Position numbers and translations under genes: made by a program
In this document: positions 1 through 9,894 of the stretch, piece by piece
Position numbering within the stretch: the first letter of the stretch is position 1
Layout: every line of letters starts with the position of its first letter
Notes under the pieces: generated by a model
Databases searched by the model: none
What the model saw: only the letters and a program-made list of their open reading frames with translations
Told to the model about the DNA's origin: nothing
NCBI GenBank assembly: GCA_949128115.1
Contig: OX421961.1
Span: forward strand, 105,074,363 to 105,138,362
Origin: Anaspis maculata
Taxonomy: Eukaryota; Arthropoda; Insecta; Coleoptera; Scraptiidae
DNA: 64,000 bases
Reading direction: 5' to 3'

Positions 1-564
1 CACTTTGGCGGGCTGTGGGAAAGCGGCATAAAAGCTGTCAAAACTCATCTATCTCGCGTGATAGGTGATCAAATACTCACCTTTGAAGAGCTGACCACGT
101 TGGTCACCCAAGTTGAAGCGTTGCTCAACTCACGGCCACTTTCGGAGCTGAGCTCGGATCCAAATGATCTGTGCCCATTGACGCCTGGTCATTTTTTGAC
201 GCTCGAGCCGTTAACGGCCCCACCTGACCCAGATTTGTCCCACCTCAAGATCAGCAGGTTGTCGCGATGGCAGTTGGTCCAATCCATGCAACAGCGTTTC
301 TGGGCGCGTTGGCGCGACGAATATCTACACACGCTGTACCAACGCGGCAAGTGGCACAAGTCACGTCACCTTGAATCCGCAGATGTGGGGTCTTTAGTCC
401 TCATCAAGGACGAAAACGCTCCCCCTCTGAAGTGGAGGTTAGGCAGAATTTCAAAACTCTTCCCCGGCAAAGATGGCATTTGTCGTGTCGCAGATGTCCG
501 TACTCAACGCGACGTTCTGCGACGCCCAATGGTCAAACTTTGTCCCCTCCCTTCAGGACAGTGA
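1..564 (+). CDS. BEL/Pao retrotransposon pol, C-terminal fragment (integrase end plus DUF5641-like domain)
   Basis: This is the 3' end of the polyprotein of a BEL/Pao LTR retrotransposon. The reading frame is open from the first base of the window to a TGA at 562-564, so the 5' part lies outside. The first residues read HFGGLWESGIKAVK, followed by the ALLNSRPL motif that ends the integrase catalytic region in this superfamily. The basic C-terminal part (PLTPGHFL, then FWARWRDEYLHTLYQRGKW, then GSLVLIKDENAPPLKWRLGRI) matches the domain called DUF5641, which follows the integrase in BEL/Pao. It ends with a PMVKLCPLP-type tail. No break is visible in the 187 codons seen. Whether the whole element is intact cannot be told. 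The superfamily call is secure from the motif order. Confidence 0.9.
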   Translation, partial: HFGGLWESGIKAVKTHLSRVIGDQILTFEELTTLVTQVEALLNSRPLSELSSDPNDLCPLTPGHFLTLEPLTAPPDPDLSHLKISRLSRWQLVQSMQQRFWARWRDEYLHTLYQRGKWHKSRHLESADVGSLVLIKDENAPPLKWRLGRISKLFPGKDGICRVADVRTQRDVLRRPMVKLCPLPSGQ

Positions 565-683
565 GCATTCTGTGTTTTCACTTCCGTCATTGTTCTCACT
601 ATGCTCTTTCTTTTTGTATCATGTTTGATTTCATTAATTTTCGAACTTTGAAAATACCCCGAGTGGTATTTTGGTGGGGAGTA

Positions 684-1500
684 TGTCTCGGCCCCGTTCA
701 TTGAAAACTGCATTCGTGTGCACTGAGGGTATGCAACCCAAAATATCCCTGTGTTGTCCAAGTCCTCACCCCTCACCCCCTGTTCGGTGTGCCTGGCACT
801 TGGCTGTCAGGCGCAAGCGTAAACGAGCTCCAGCACTTTCTTCGGCCGTCTTCGGCATTCTTCGGCTTTCTTTCCGCTCGTGCCTTTGCCGCTTCGTTCG
901 AAGCGGCGTTGATCTCCGTACGTCGAGCGGGAAGCCACGCCGTCTTTTTTTTTGGTCATCGTTCTCGCGGCCATCTTGTCGTGCCATCGGCGTACATTCG
1001 TACTCGACCAGAAGCCCATCCAAGGCCCATCGCGTCCGATAGTGACTCCTGGAGGAGCTCTGCAGCATCTCCAAGTCCAGAAAGCGGCAGTTTTCACCGC
1101 TTTCACCGGGGAGCGGCTTGGATCAGCCAGCCGCACACAAAGCTCCAGTTTCGGACGGGATCGAGTCGTTCGTCCGCCATTTTGGTGACGAACACGGGCA
1201 CTCGTGCATTTCACCCGGAAATCCACCACCAGAACGGCCATCCACCACGACGCCGCCTTCGGACTCCGCCAGGACGACGCCGCCACCGAATAAGATCCCG
1301 ACGCCACTCGGCGCCAGCGAACATGCCCCCGATCAGAACCACTCGGATTTTTCATTTCATTTAGTTCACATTGTTTTTTTTTTTCATTGTTTTGCAATTC
1401 TGTCTGTTTGTGTTTTTTTTTTGTTTTGCATTAAAGTTTTTGATTGTTGTTGTGAATTTTATTTCTGACTGTCGCTTGCTGCTTTCCTAATCCAAGAGTT
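684..1500 (+). mobile_element. Probable 3' LTR of the BEL/Pao element (boundaries approximate)
   Basis: After the pol stop there is about 100 bp of AT-rich sequence and a purine run ending GGTGGGGAG at 673-681. A GC-rich, coding-free stretch follows. It contains an ATTAAA-type polyadenylation signal near 1431, with T-rich sequence around it. This is the layout expected of a polypurine tract and a 3' LTR. The 5' LTR is outside the window, so neither boundary can be confirmed by pairing. The long open frames in this stretch on both strands reflect its GC-rich composition and resemble no protein I recognise. Confidence 0.5.
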
Positions 1501-1783
1501 ATTGTTTTAATGCAGTCTTCATCGGAAGGCTGCCGTCTTTATGTGTACCGCGCTAACACACATGATTGCGATACATGATCACCAACTTGGCATGAACGCG
1601 ACAAGTATATATCATCGTACGCAGTACACAGTAGGGTGGGCCGAAAAAATAAAAATTTGCCAAATCGAAAAATAATAGTGCGGAAAACTTGTATTTGAGC
1701 TTTATAAGTATTCCTATGAAAATTTGAAAAAAATTAATTTAGGTCTTGGGGTGGCACAAAGCACTTGAAATTTAAAAAAATTG

Positions 1784-2103
1784 AAATTCTTTGAATTTTT
1801 TTTTAAATCCAAGCATTTTTTCCAATTTTTTTTTGCCGAAGGTTTATATTGGGTCTTTGACATTGTGTGTACAATTTTTTGTTCCAATTAGTCAAGTTTC
1901 TGATTTTTACATGACATTTTCTGAAATGAATGGATTTTTTTCAACTATTGAAACTTTCTAATGTCCTGTAGAACCAAAAATCTTGACTAATTGAAACAAA
2001 AAATTGTACACACAATGTCAAAAACCCAATACAAACCTTCGGCAAAAAAAATTGGAAAAAATGCTTGGATTTGAATAAAAAAAAAATCGAAGAATTTCAA
2101 TTT
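1784..2103. repeat. Inner inverted repeat next to the left end of the hAT-like element
   Basis: Arms at about 1784-1895 and 1980-2103 are reverse complements with few mismatches. They share the core GACATTGTGTGTACAATTTT and its complement. Together they would fold into a stem of over 100 bp with a loop of about 85 bases. Confidence 0.8.
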
Positions 2104-2175
2104 TTAGCGCACTTCTCCAAACGGGAAGGCGCTTTTGTCCTCGCTTTGTCCGTCCGTCCGTCCGTCCGTCACAGC
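2104..2175. repeat. GCGCACTT hairpin end followed by a (GTCC)n microsatellite
   Basis: The sequence GCGCACTTCTCC...GGAAGGCGC is followed by CTTTGTCC and about five GTCC units. A related copy in the opposite orientation lies at 42617-42684, with GGACGGAC units then GAAAGCGCC...AAAAGTGCGCT. On the minus strand this copy ends GTGCGCTAA. That is compatible with a Helitron-type CTRR end preceded by a hairpin, but this is only a suggestion. Confidence 0.6.
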
Positions 2176-2179
2176 ATCT

Positions 2180-4660
2180 AGTCCTAGACGAAAAGGTTTT
2201 TGCGAAAAATTGTTACTCCATTGGGTAGCTCATGGCCTTGTATCCCGAACCAAGAAAAATCTTGACGAAATAATAATAAACAATGACAATAATAACAATT
2301 TAGTGTGAGGCGGCATCGCCGTTGAATGCTGCATTTCAGAACCCGGCCTGATCTCGAAAGTTATCACATGCGAGGAAGTACCCGATCTTATCATTTTACC
2401 ATAATACATATGCGGAGTTATATTTAGAGGATGATTTGAACTTTATTTTGATGAAAATTTCACATCGGTGCGAGGTGCCGATTAGTAGTTATTAATTTTT
2501 GAAAATGACTCCGAAACTACGGCTCGGCCGCAAATGATTTATTCGTTGCTTGCTGGTGCTTGATATCCTTTCCTCCGAACAAAACTAAATTCAATACAGA
2601 AAATATTTCAACTCGAATGGGTAGCTCATGACCTTGGTACGCGAATCAAGGAAAATTTTGCCGAAATAATCATGAACAATTACAAAAAAAACATTTTGGT
2701 GTAGGGCGGCTTCGCCGATCAAGTGCTGGCATTCGCGGTAAGATTAGCCCAGGCGCCAGGGAGCAAAAATCAGCTCAATAAGAAAATAATTGTTTCCTGG
2801 CTGGAAACTAGCTTGAAACGATCTGTGTGGCTTAGGTTTTGACATACTAATTTCCCCCCTTTCGGAAATGTCGGCGTCATGTCGCCATCATCAACAAGAA
2901 GTGCACCAGCGTGGTTTTTGCCGAATATCTTGATTTTGGGCCATCTGACAGCAAAAGATGTAAGAAGTCATTTTGAAACCAATGAAATTCCCTACGGAAT
3001 AGTTTTTAAATGACCTTTCTGCGACCTATGATTTTTGAGATAGAGCTTCTGGAAGCGAGAGGCATTGTCGTAAAAGCTTCATGGCCACTTGAGTCGAAAA
3101 ACTAAAATGTCGATGTGACAAAAAAATTTCAAAATGTTATTTCTCAAGAATCCTTCATGCTATAGTTGCGGTTATGGTCTTCAACTCTTTATCTTGAACC
3201 GTTGATTACGAATATAAAAAAGTCAAAAACGTCACATTGTACATATACAGGGTGTACTGAGGAAATCAAATCAGATCAGAGAAATCTTACATATTTCTTC
3301 GATTTAGCCAATATGCGACACTCTAAGCACCTAACACGAGTCCAATATCAATATGGATTTGCTCTATAAGCTTCACTTAATACACTAAAGAAGTGGTCAG
3401 CTCACAGCTTTACTGTAAAATGTTTCGAAGGCCCTCTGAAATCATCAAAATATTAAAAATTTACAGTCCCAAGGAATGTGTATAACAGTATGTTATATAC
3501 CAAGGGACCAAAGTGAATTCTTGATTTGGGGATTTGGACCTAAAGGGCCCTCGAGCAACAAACTTCACCCAAGGGATCAAAAATTCACTTTGGTTCCTTG
3601 GTATATAATATACTGTTACATACATTTCTTGCTACTGTAAATTTTGATGATTTCAGAGGGCCTTCAAAACATTTTACAGGAAGGCTGTGAGCTGACCACT
3701 ACTTAGGTGTATCAAGTGAAGCTTACATAGCAATGCATATCGATATTGGACTCGTGATGAGTGCTTGGAGTTTCGCATAGGCTAAATCGAAGAAATATGT
3801 CAAAATTCTCTGTTCTGATTTGATTCCCGTAGTACACCCTCTATATGTACAATGTGACGTTTTTGACTTTTCAATTTCGTAATCTACGGTTCAAGAGGAA
3901 GAGTTTAAGACCATCACCGCAACTATAGCTTGAAGAATTCTCGAGTAATCTCATTCTGAAGTTTTTTTTGTCACATCGACATTTTAGTTTTTCGAGTCAA
4001 GTGGCCATGGAGCTTTCACGACAATGACTCTCGCTTCCAGAAGCTCTATCTCAAAGACCATAGGTCGCAAAAAATTGATTGAAAAACCAAACTGTAGGGA
4101 ATTTCATAGGCTTCAAAATGACTTCTTACATCTTTTGCTGTCAGATGACCCAAAATTAAGTTATTCGGCAAAAACCACGCTGGTGCACTTCTTGTTGATG
4201 ATGGCGACATGACGCCGACATTTCCGAAAGGGGGGAAACTAGTATGTCAAAATCTAAGCTACACAGATCGTTTTAAGCTAGTTTCCAGCCAGGAAACAAT
4301 TATTTCCTTATTGTTTTCCCTGGCGCCTGGGCTAGATGTAGAAAGTTGCGATATGCAGGCAACTACAATTTCCTAATGAAATACATCACTGCATGTACGG
4401 CATTATATTTAGAGAACACTTTGAACTTTCTTTTGACAAAAACCCCACTTCGATCCGACCGTTAGGTCAATTGTTATCGATTTTTGAAAACGGCCGCAAA
4501 GTCACGGCTCGGCGCATATTACACGACCCTACAAATTTAAAATCAGACGTGCCGAAATAGTAATTGAACATTTTGAAATAGCCAATACTAGGTACCTGAA
4601 GGATAATGGCACCCAAATTACGAAACATGTTCGCTCAATAACAAAAAAAAAGTAGGTAGG
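2180..4660. repeat. Tandem repeat with ~397-bp unit, split by a nested fold-back
   Basis: GGGTAGCTCATGGCCTTG near 2222 recurs as GGGTAGCTCATGACCTTG near 2619, with similar flanks. Both are followed by GGCGGC-TCGCCG and then a block ending in ACGGCTCGGC. After the fold-back at 2745-4334, the next part of the unit resumes (TTATATTTAGAG at about 2420 and again at about 4405). About two and a half units are visible, diverged from one another. Confidence 0.75.
2745..4334. mobile_element. Nested fold-back element, arms ~780 bp
   Basis: The left end TAGCCCAGGCGCCAGGG at 2745 is mirrored by CCCTGGCGCCTGGGCTA ending at 4334. The two halves stay reverse-complementary, with scattered substitutions, to a centre near 3550. 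Bases GAT flank both ends (2742-2744 and 4335-4337), suggesting a 3-bp duplication; a TA duplication is the alternative. The ~397-bp tandem unit is interrupted exactly here, which supports a real insertion. No coding capacity was seen. Confidence 0.8.
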
Positions 4661-5119
4661 TATCACTAAAAATCATGTGACAAGGCTACCATTTTTTCGG
4701 TTTTTCGATAAAAAAGAAATGTTCCAATTCAAAAGTGAGCCCGATATTCGTGTTCAGGAGGTCGAAATCAGTTGGAGAACATTTTTTTATATAAGTAACA
4801 GAATGACGCTTATGTGGCCGGTTTGTCTGTCTGTCTGTCTGTCTGTCCGAGTCCGTGCAGAAATTAAGACGCTGTACTCCTTCTCGAGAATTGAAACAAG
4901 AGTCTTGGAACTTTTTTCCGATTAATAGCTGATGTCCCCAAGGGTGGCCAATGGGCACTATTTTTGTTATCCATACATCGTTATCATTATTCTCAAAAAA
5001 CAGAGATCTCCTGTGCACTTCGATGAAGTTGAACTTCTCCTCGGGAAATAAAGCTACAGCCCTTGAAGATTGAACTTTATCCGGTGGATAGCTTAGGTCC
5101 TCAAGGACCAAATAGACAG

Positions 5120-5520
5120 GTTGGCTTTCATAATTCGGCCGCCATCTTGGCTGCCATATTGAAATTTCTTATTAGTGGAACGATTGTCATGAGACTTGAA
5201 ACTTACCCTTGTCTAGTACGATCATTCTTATTTTCAAGCCAAATTTCATGATTGCCCCACCATCTTGGCCGCCATATTGAAATCTCTTATAAGTGGAAGG
5301 ATTTTCATGAAACTTGAGAGTTACGCTTGTCTGGTACGATCATTCCTATTTTCAAGCTGAGTTTCATAATTCTGCCGCCATCTTGGCCGCCATATTGAAA
5401 TCTCTTGTTAGTGGAACGATTTTCATGAAACTTGGAACTTACCCTTGTCTAGTACGATCATTTTGATTTTCAAGCCGAATTTCATGATTCTGTCGATATT
5501 TTGGCCGCCATATTGCAATT
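5120..5520. repeat. ~119-bp tandem array rich in GCCGCCAT motifs
   Basis: CCATATTGAAATYTCTT recurs near 5155, 5274 and 5392, with a diverged copy near 5511. Most units are preceded by a paired GCCGCCATCTTGGCCGCCAT or a close variant. The reverse complement, AAGATGGCGGC, matches the core of the YY1/Pleiohomeotic recognition sequence. Between these motifs each unit contains GGAACGATTTTCATGAAACT and TAGTACGATCATT. Confidence 0.8.
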
Positions 5521-5781
5521 TTTTGCCCAAGACGGTAGAACTCTAATCACTTAACATCTTGCGTTCACTAATCCTCCAAAAAGGAAGTGCGCTACTGAGC
5601 CTCATGCCCATGAGGCATATTCGCTTGTTTTAAATTTCAAGTGCTTTGTGGCACCCCAAGACCTAAATTAATTTTTTTCAAATGTTCATAGGAATACTTA
5701 TAAAGCTCAAATACAAGTTTTCCGCACTATTATTTTTCGATTTGGCAAATTTTCATTTTTTCGGCCCACCCTAGTACACAG

Positions 5782-6928
5782 CCAGGATGAACACTTGAAC
5801 ACAACCTCAGAAATTGTTAACTCCGGTCCGACTTCTGCCGGGAGTTTTATTGGGCACTTCCCACCTACACAGCACATTATGCCATCCCATGGAACACGTG
5901 CCATGATGGGTGCCATATACCAAGGAACGCGCGTTTGATTTTCACTCAGGCGCTATTTATGCCTCCGACCAAAACAACGAATGCGAAAATTGAAGGCAAA
6001 CGGTAGACAAGATTGGTCATTAAAGGAGTTGTGTCGTGTATCATTTAATACAGAAATAGAAATTTGATTAGACTGAGAGGTATGCTGAACATATCCGTAT
6101 TTTTTTAGAACGGTATGTCTTCTAAAATCTCGCATATTATGTGTCCATGGCTCCAAGTATGTATTTCTACTTATAAAATCGAAAAGGTGACCGCATGTAA
6201 GAACTTCTCTAGTACAGCGGGCTGTGCAATGGGGAACCATAGTGGCAAACGCCTGAAGTAATGGCGCTCGTGTTCCATGCACCCCAGCTATCATTAGTGT
6301 CATTTTAAGCGTACATAACCTCAACTTTGGAAGTGTAATTTCATTTTCATTTGTCAGCACTCAGCGACTCAGCATATAACCAGCGGTTTGCGTCACTTCG
6401 TGAGTTAAAAAGCAGAGAAAAGTCGAAAAGTCGACAAGCGAAAAATAGCGGTGAAAAAAAAAGGTAGTGCCGTGTTATGTACCAGGCTGCACCTTGCACC
6501 AGCTCTTTTTTCCCTCTCAGTGGGGCTCCTCTCCGCCTTGACTCTTCTTTGAGCATTAGCACTTTTCCTCTTTCCGTACATTTCTTTGAGGGAGGTTATG
6601 TACGATAACTGTCAAGAGTGTCAATATGGGTGCATGGAACACGTCGCCCTCTACAATCCGTTTTGCCTATAGTTCCCCATTCAGCACTTAATCGGCGACG
6701 CCGCGCTACGCTGAATTTATTTTTTATTATAATTATTGTGGTTGTTAATCGTTATTTAAGTTATTTGTCGACACTTTTGTCATCTTGACATGCAAGAGAA
6801 ATAGATATTTGATTATCATTTATACTAGATAAATAGTTCATTTTTGTACCTGCTGGCGCCTGCGTCATCAATTTGAAGTACATACAAACTCAGATCAGAT
6901 AGACATCAGCTGGGATTCTTTATAATAG
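5782..6928. other. Non-coding stretch with a fold-back at about 6210-6690
   Basis: No gene was recognised here. The only clear structure is an inverted repeat. GTGTTCCATGCACCC and surrounding sequence at about 6215-6320 are mirrored by GGGTGCATGGAACAC and its flanks at about 6592-6690. Ends match AATGGGGAAC and GTTCCCCATT. The rest has no recognisable motif. Confidence 0.6.
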
Positions 6929-7353
6929 TGTTACAAAGCTCGCGACCATCCCGGCTCTTTCTAGAGAAATCTAGCATTACGCGTTGCATTCGGGAAGCAT
7001 CGAGAGACTTCAGCGGTAGGTCACGACACGTCGAGACTTCTGGCGGAGGTGCCGTAGAGAATACGCGTATATTCTCGACGCAGATACCAGAGAAATCCTC
7101 GTGTGCTGTAAACATCATCAGGAAGCATCCAGAACCTTCGATGCCACTATAAGAGAGGAGCTTGACCTGGCATCGAGAGAGTTTGAATCGAGCGATCGTG
7201 GCGTCAACACCTTAAGCGACATTGTGAATTTCTAAGCGATTAATAGTTCTGTGCGTTATTTAGTTGTGTCGGTAGTAGCTAATAAAGTGCAGTTTGTTTA
7301 CAAGTAAATCAGCGCATTTAATTTCGAGATAGGCGAGCCCGAATAACGTAACA
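6929..7353 (+). repeat. 5' LTR of the Ty3/gypsy element
   Basis: The 425-bp repeat pairs with 12665-13089. It begins TGTTACAAAGCTCGCG and ends GAATAACGTAACA. The likely primer-binding region CTGGTGGCAGAAGTGG follows within three bases. An AATAAAG polyadenylation-type signal lies near 7281. A TATAAG-type sequence near 7148 is a possible promoter element. Confidence 0.95.
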
Positions 7354-7460
7354 ACTGGTGGCAGAAGTGGATATTTCGGAATTTGGAAATTTCAACTGCT
7401 GATTTCGAGGTAATCGATTAGTGACTGCGCCGATTGTCGGAACATTCGAGAAATCGTTTG

Positions 7461-8642
7461 ATGACGACCAGAAGCATGACACAAAAAGAAACGGAAAAGG
7501 CTTTAGCGAGCATCATGGCGATGATGCAAGAACAAAAAAAGGAACGTCTCGAAGAGAAAGAAGAATGGAAGGAAGTTCTGGAAGCCCAAGAGCAGAGACG
7601 GCTTGAGGAGAAGGAAGAATTTAAGAAAGTTCTCGAAGAGCAGAAAACAGAGCTCAGAGAAGTACTGGAGGGTCAAATGCATTATCTAGAGGAGAAACAA
7701 GAGAAGTTGAAAGCTGACATTCTAGATAATGTTCACGAACAAATACAAACGGTCCAGGGATTTGTCCATGAGAAGCTTGCAGCGATGGAAGCGAACATCT
7801 TGCAACTGGAACAACGTGTTAGAAGAACTGCCATTTCCAGTTCAGCGACGAACACGGGCGGGATCCATCGCGTGAAGCTGCCGAATTTTGATGGACAAAG
7901 CCCATGGTCCACTTACAAAAGGCAATTCGACGCAGCGGCCGAAGCCAACGGATGGACGGACGAGGAAAAGGCTACTGCACTGGTTCTTGCTCTCAGGGGT
8001 CCGGCATTGGAGCTGCTTCAGACAATACCTGAGAACGAACAGAAGTGTTTCGAAACACTGATGAAGGTGCTGGAACTTCGCTACGGTGACAACCATGTGC
8101 AGCAGATACACCAGACCCGTCTGAGAACCAGGGTACAAAAGAGCCGAGAAAGCCTGCAGGAGTTCGAGGCTGACGTCCAGAGGCTGGTTAACCTTGCTTA
8201 TCCAGCCTATTCATCAAGTCTGCTGGCTAATATTGCGAAAGAAACCTTCATCAATGGACTGAGGGACAACGAGTTGCGCCAGATGGTCACAATCAGCAAC
8301 CCAGCGACGCTCACCGATGCCTTAATCCACGCGATTCGCATCGAAGCAGCCAAGGATTCTCCACGTCACTTCAAAGTCAGAGAAGCGACATTGGAAGCAC
8401 CTGAGACTCCAACAGTCAAAAAGGCCGGCGATTCACAGTCCCCGTCAGTCCAGGAGATGCTCCAGAAGATTCTCATCGCTTTGGAAAATAGGGAAGCAAA
8501 GACAGGGGGCAGGCCACGTTGCTTCGGATGTGGGAAACCGGGACATCTGCGCCGGAATTGCAGGCAAGGTTCGAGTTCAAGTGACCGTTCCGCGCCGGGG
8601 CGAAGAGCTCCCAGTCCAGTTAGACGCAACCAGGAAAACTAA
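7461..8642 (+). CDS. gag: Gag polyprotein of the Ty3/gypsy element
   Basis: This frame encodes the structural Gag protein that packages retrotransposon RNA. I chose the ATG at 7461, the first methionine codon in the open frame, which opens 27 bp earlier at a non-ATG codon; the product has 393 residues. The N-terminal quarter is a charged coiled-coil with repeated EEKEE and LEEK segments. The middle has a capsid-like region typical of gypsy Gag (KLPNFDGQSPWSTY, then ALVLALRGPALELL). A CCHC zinc knuckle, CFGCGKPGHLRRNC, lies near the C-terminus. The next frame, protease, is shifted -1 relative to gag, as in many gypsy elements that use programmed frameshifting. Gag itself shows no internal stop. 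Confidence 0.93.
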   Translation: MTTRSMTQKETEKALASIMAMMQEQKKERLEEKEEWKEVLEAQEQRRLEEKEEFKKVLEEQKTELREVLEGQMHYLEEKQEKLKADILDNVHEQIQTVQGFVHEKLAAMEANILQLEQRVRRTAISSSATNTGGIHRVKLPNFDGQSPWSTYKRQFDAAAEANGWTDEEKATALVLALRGPALELLQTIPENEQKCFETLMKVLELRYGDNHVQQIHQTRLRTRVQKSRESLQEFEADVQRLVNLAYPAYSSSLLANIAKETFINGLRDNELRQMVTISNPATLTDALIHAIRIEAAKDSPRHFKVREATLEAPETPTVKKAGDSQSPSVQEMLQKILIALENREAKTGGRPRCFGCGKPGHLRRNCRQGSSSSDRSAPGRRAPSPVRRNQEN

Positions 8643-8644
8643 TT

Positions 8645-9393
8645 CCAGCTAGCGCTGAGGGGCGCACGCTGGCTGGCAGTCCCCAATGCCCCAGGAGCTA
8701 CTCCGTTTCATTGCTGAGGAAGTCACCTAACAGCCTTCTTTTGAGTGGTAAGCTTGATGAAGACGATTGCGTTTTGGTTATTGACACTGGAGCCACAAAG
8801 TCGATCGTTCGACGTGGAATGCTTCGAAAACAACGGATCGTGGCGTTGAGGAACGGCACTCGCTTGACTACGGCCACTGGAGAGTCGGCAACATTGTACG
8901 GAGAAGCTGAAGTAAGCATTTGCTTCGGACGATTCCTGCTGCAAGAGAAGGTTTTGGTGGCTGACATTGTTGACGACTTCATACTTGGCCTGGACCTGAT
9001 GAATAAGTACGGATTTGTCCTGGATGTTGGTCAGCGGACACTGAGGATTGGGAACGAGGAAATTGCTCTTAAAACATCCATGAAGACTGCTGAAGAAATC
9101 CGTCTACTTTCTGCTGCAACCGTACGTGTGGCCGCCAACTCCGAGAAGATCGTGTGGGCAACACTGAGTGGACAACCTGGAGGACATGTTGCCGGCATTG
9201 CTGAACCCGACGCAGCTGCCAGCTGTCTCATGGCTAAGACATTAATCAACATGGATAAGACGAGAATTCCGATTAGAGTCATTAACCCGGACAAGACATG
9301 CAAAACGATCAAGGAAGGAGAAACTATGGGCAAGTGTGACCCCGTAGAATGGATCTCACGCTGCGAAGATAGATCGCCAGAAGCTCCAGTGGT
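8645..9393 (+). pseudogene. pol: Pol part 1: retroviral-type aspartic protease region of the gypsy element
   Basis: This is the first part of pol, in the -1 frame relative to gag and open from around the gag stop. The protease signature is VIDTGATKSIV, with D-T-G as the catalytic triplet. ADIVDDFILGLDLM, the conserved C-terminal flap partner, follows. The frame is interrupted near 9394 by a ~500-bp inverted-repeat insertion, so the polyprotein cannot continue into reverse transcriptase. The protease domain itself looks intact. There is no convincing separate start codon, so translation would depend on frameshifting from gag. Confidence 0.85.
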
Positions 9394-9894
9394 GGGAGCA
9401 CGCCGTCAATCGGTTACGAAATTCGTGTTCGTATACGAATTTTGCTAGCACGCCACTTTCATGTTTCGTAAATAGTGAATATCGCCCAATCCCTTGCGTC
9501 TTCTGCCCCGTGCAGAGCATGCGTTCAAGCGGTTACGAAGTTCGTTTTCGTATCCGAATTTTGCGAGCACGCCACTTCCTTATTTCGTAGAAATCGACCA
9601 GCCCCTTGCGTATCCTACCCACAGCCGTGCCTATGCACAGCCCGCAAGCTCCGTGCGAATACGAAAACCTTGGGTTTTGCGGAAAGTGTCGATCTTTCTT
9701 GTCTTTGTCTAGCATAATATATCTGCATCTTCCCTCTTCGTCGCTGAAATTTTAGATATATGGCGGCCTTCATCCACGGGCACGACTTTTTACGATCGTT
9801 TCCGATTGCGAAGACGAACGAAAACACGCAAGTTTATACAATAGAAAATACGCAAGCTTCGTATACGAAATTCGTAAACAGACGGCGTGCTCCC
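9394..9894. mobile_element. MITE-like insertion inside pol
   Basis: The segment begins GGGAGCACGCCGTC and ends GACGGCGTGCTCCC, a perfect 14-bp inverted pair. The arms continue with TTCGTATACGAA palindromes. Inside, a GTTACGAA...GCACGCCACT unit of about 45 bp occurs twice, near 9412 and 9531. Host coding sequence resumes immediately after it, in a frame consistent with an insert of about 500 bp. I found no clear target duplication. Confidence 0.75.

Larger units (their letters stand above)
1632..5773. mobile_element. Large non-autonomous hAT-like element with ~140-bp terminal inverted repeats
   Basis: The element starts TAGGGTGGGCCGAAAAAAT at 1632 and ends with the reverse complement at 5773. 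The inverted ends match with few differences for about 140 bp (about 1632-1775 against 5638-5773). It is flanked by a perfect 8-bp direct duplication GTACACAG at 1624-1631 and 5774-5781. An 8-bp duplication with a TAG/CAG start is characteristic of hAT transposons. No transposase frame is visible. The 4.1-kb interior holds an inner inverted repeat, a GTCC microsatellite, a ~397-bp tandem repeat, a nested fold-back and a ~119-bp tandem array. It looks like a composite that moved as one unit. Confidence 0.85.

Noticed and set aside
789..1397. Long frames on both strands in the GC-rich stretch after the BEL/Pao pol
   Set aside because: Both lie in the probable LTR. The frames exist on both strands because of base composition and have low-complexity content.
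4677..5111. Overlapping plus- and minus-strand frames of 82 and 141 codons
   Set aside because: They lie inside the hAT-like composite, include the GTCT microsatellite and match no protein family.
5700..6660. DUSP-domain exon of the USP gene on the minus strand
   Set aside because: Frames here (for example one starting MAPIMARVPWDG) lack the FCxHGG and other DUSP landmarks.
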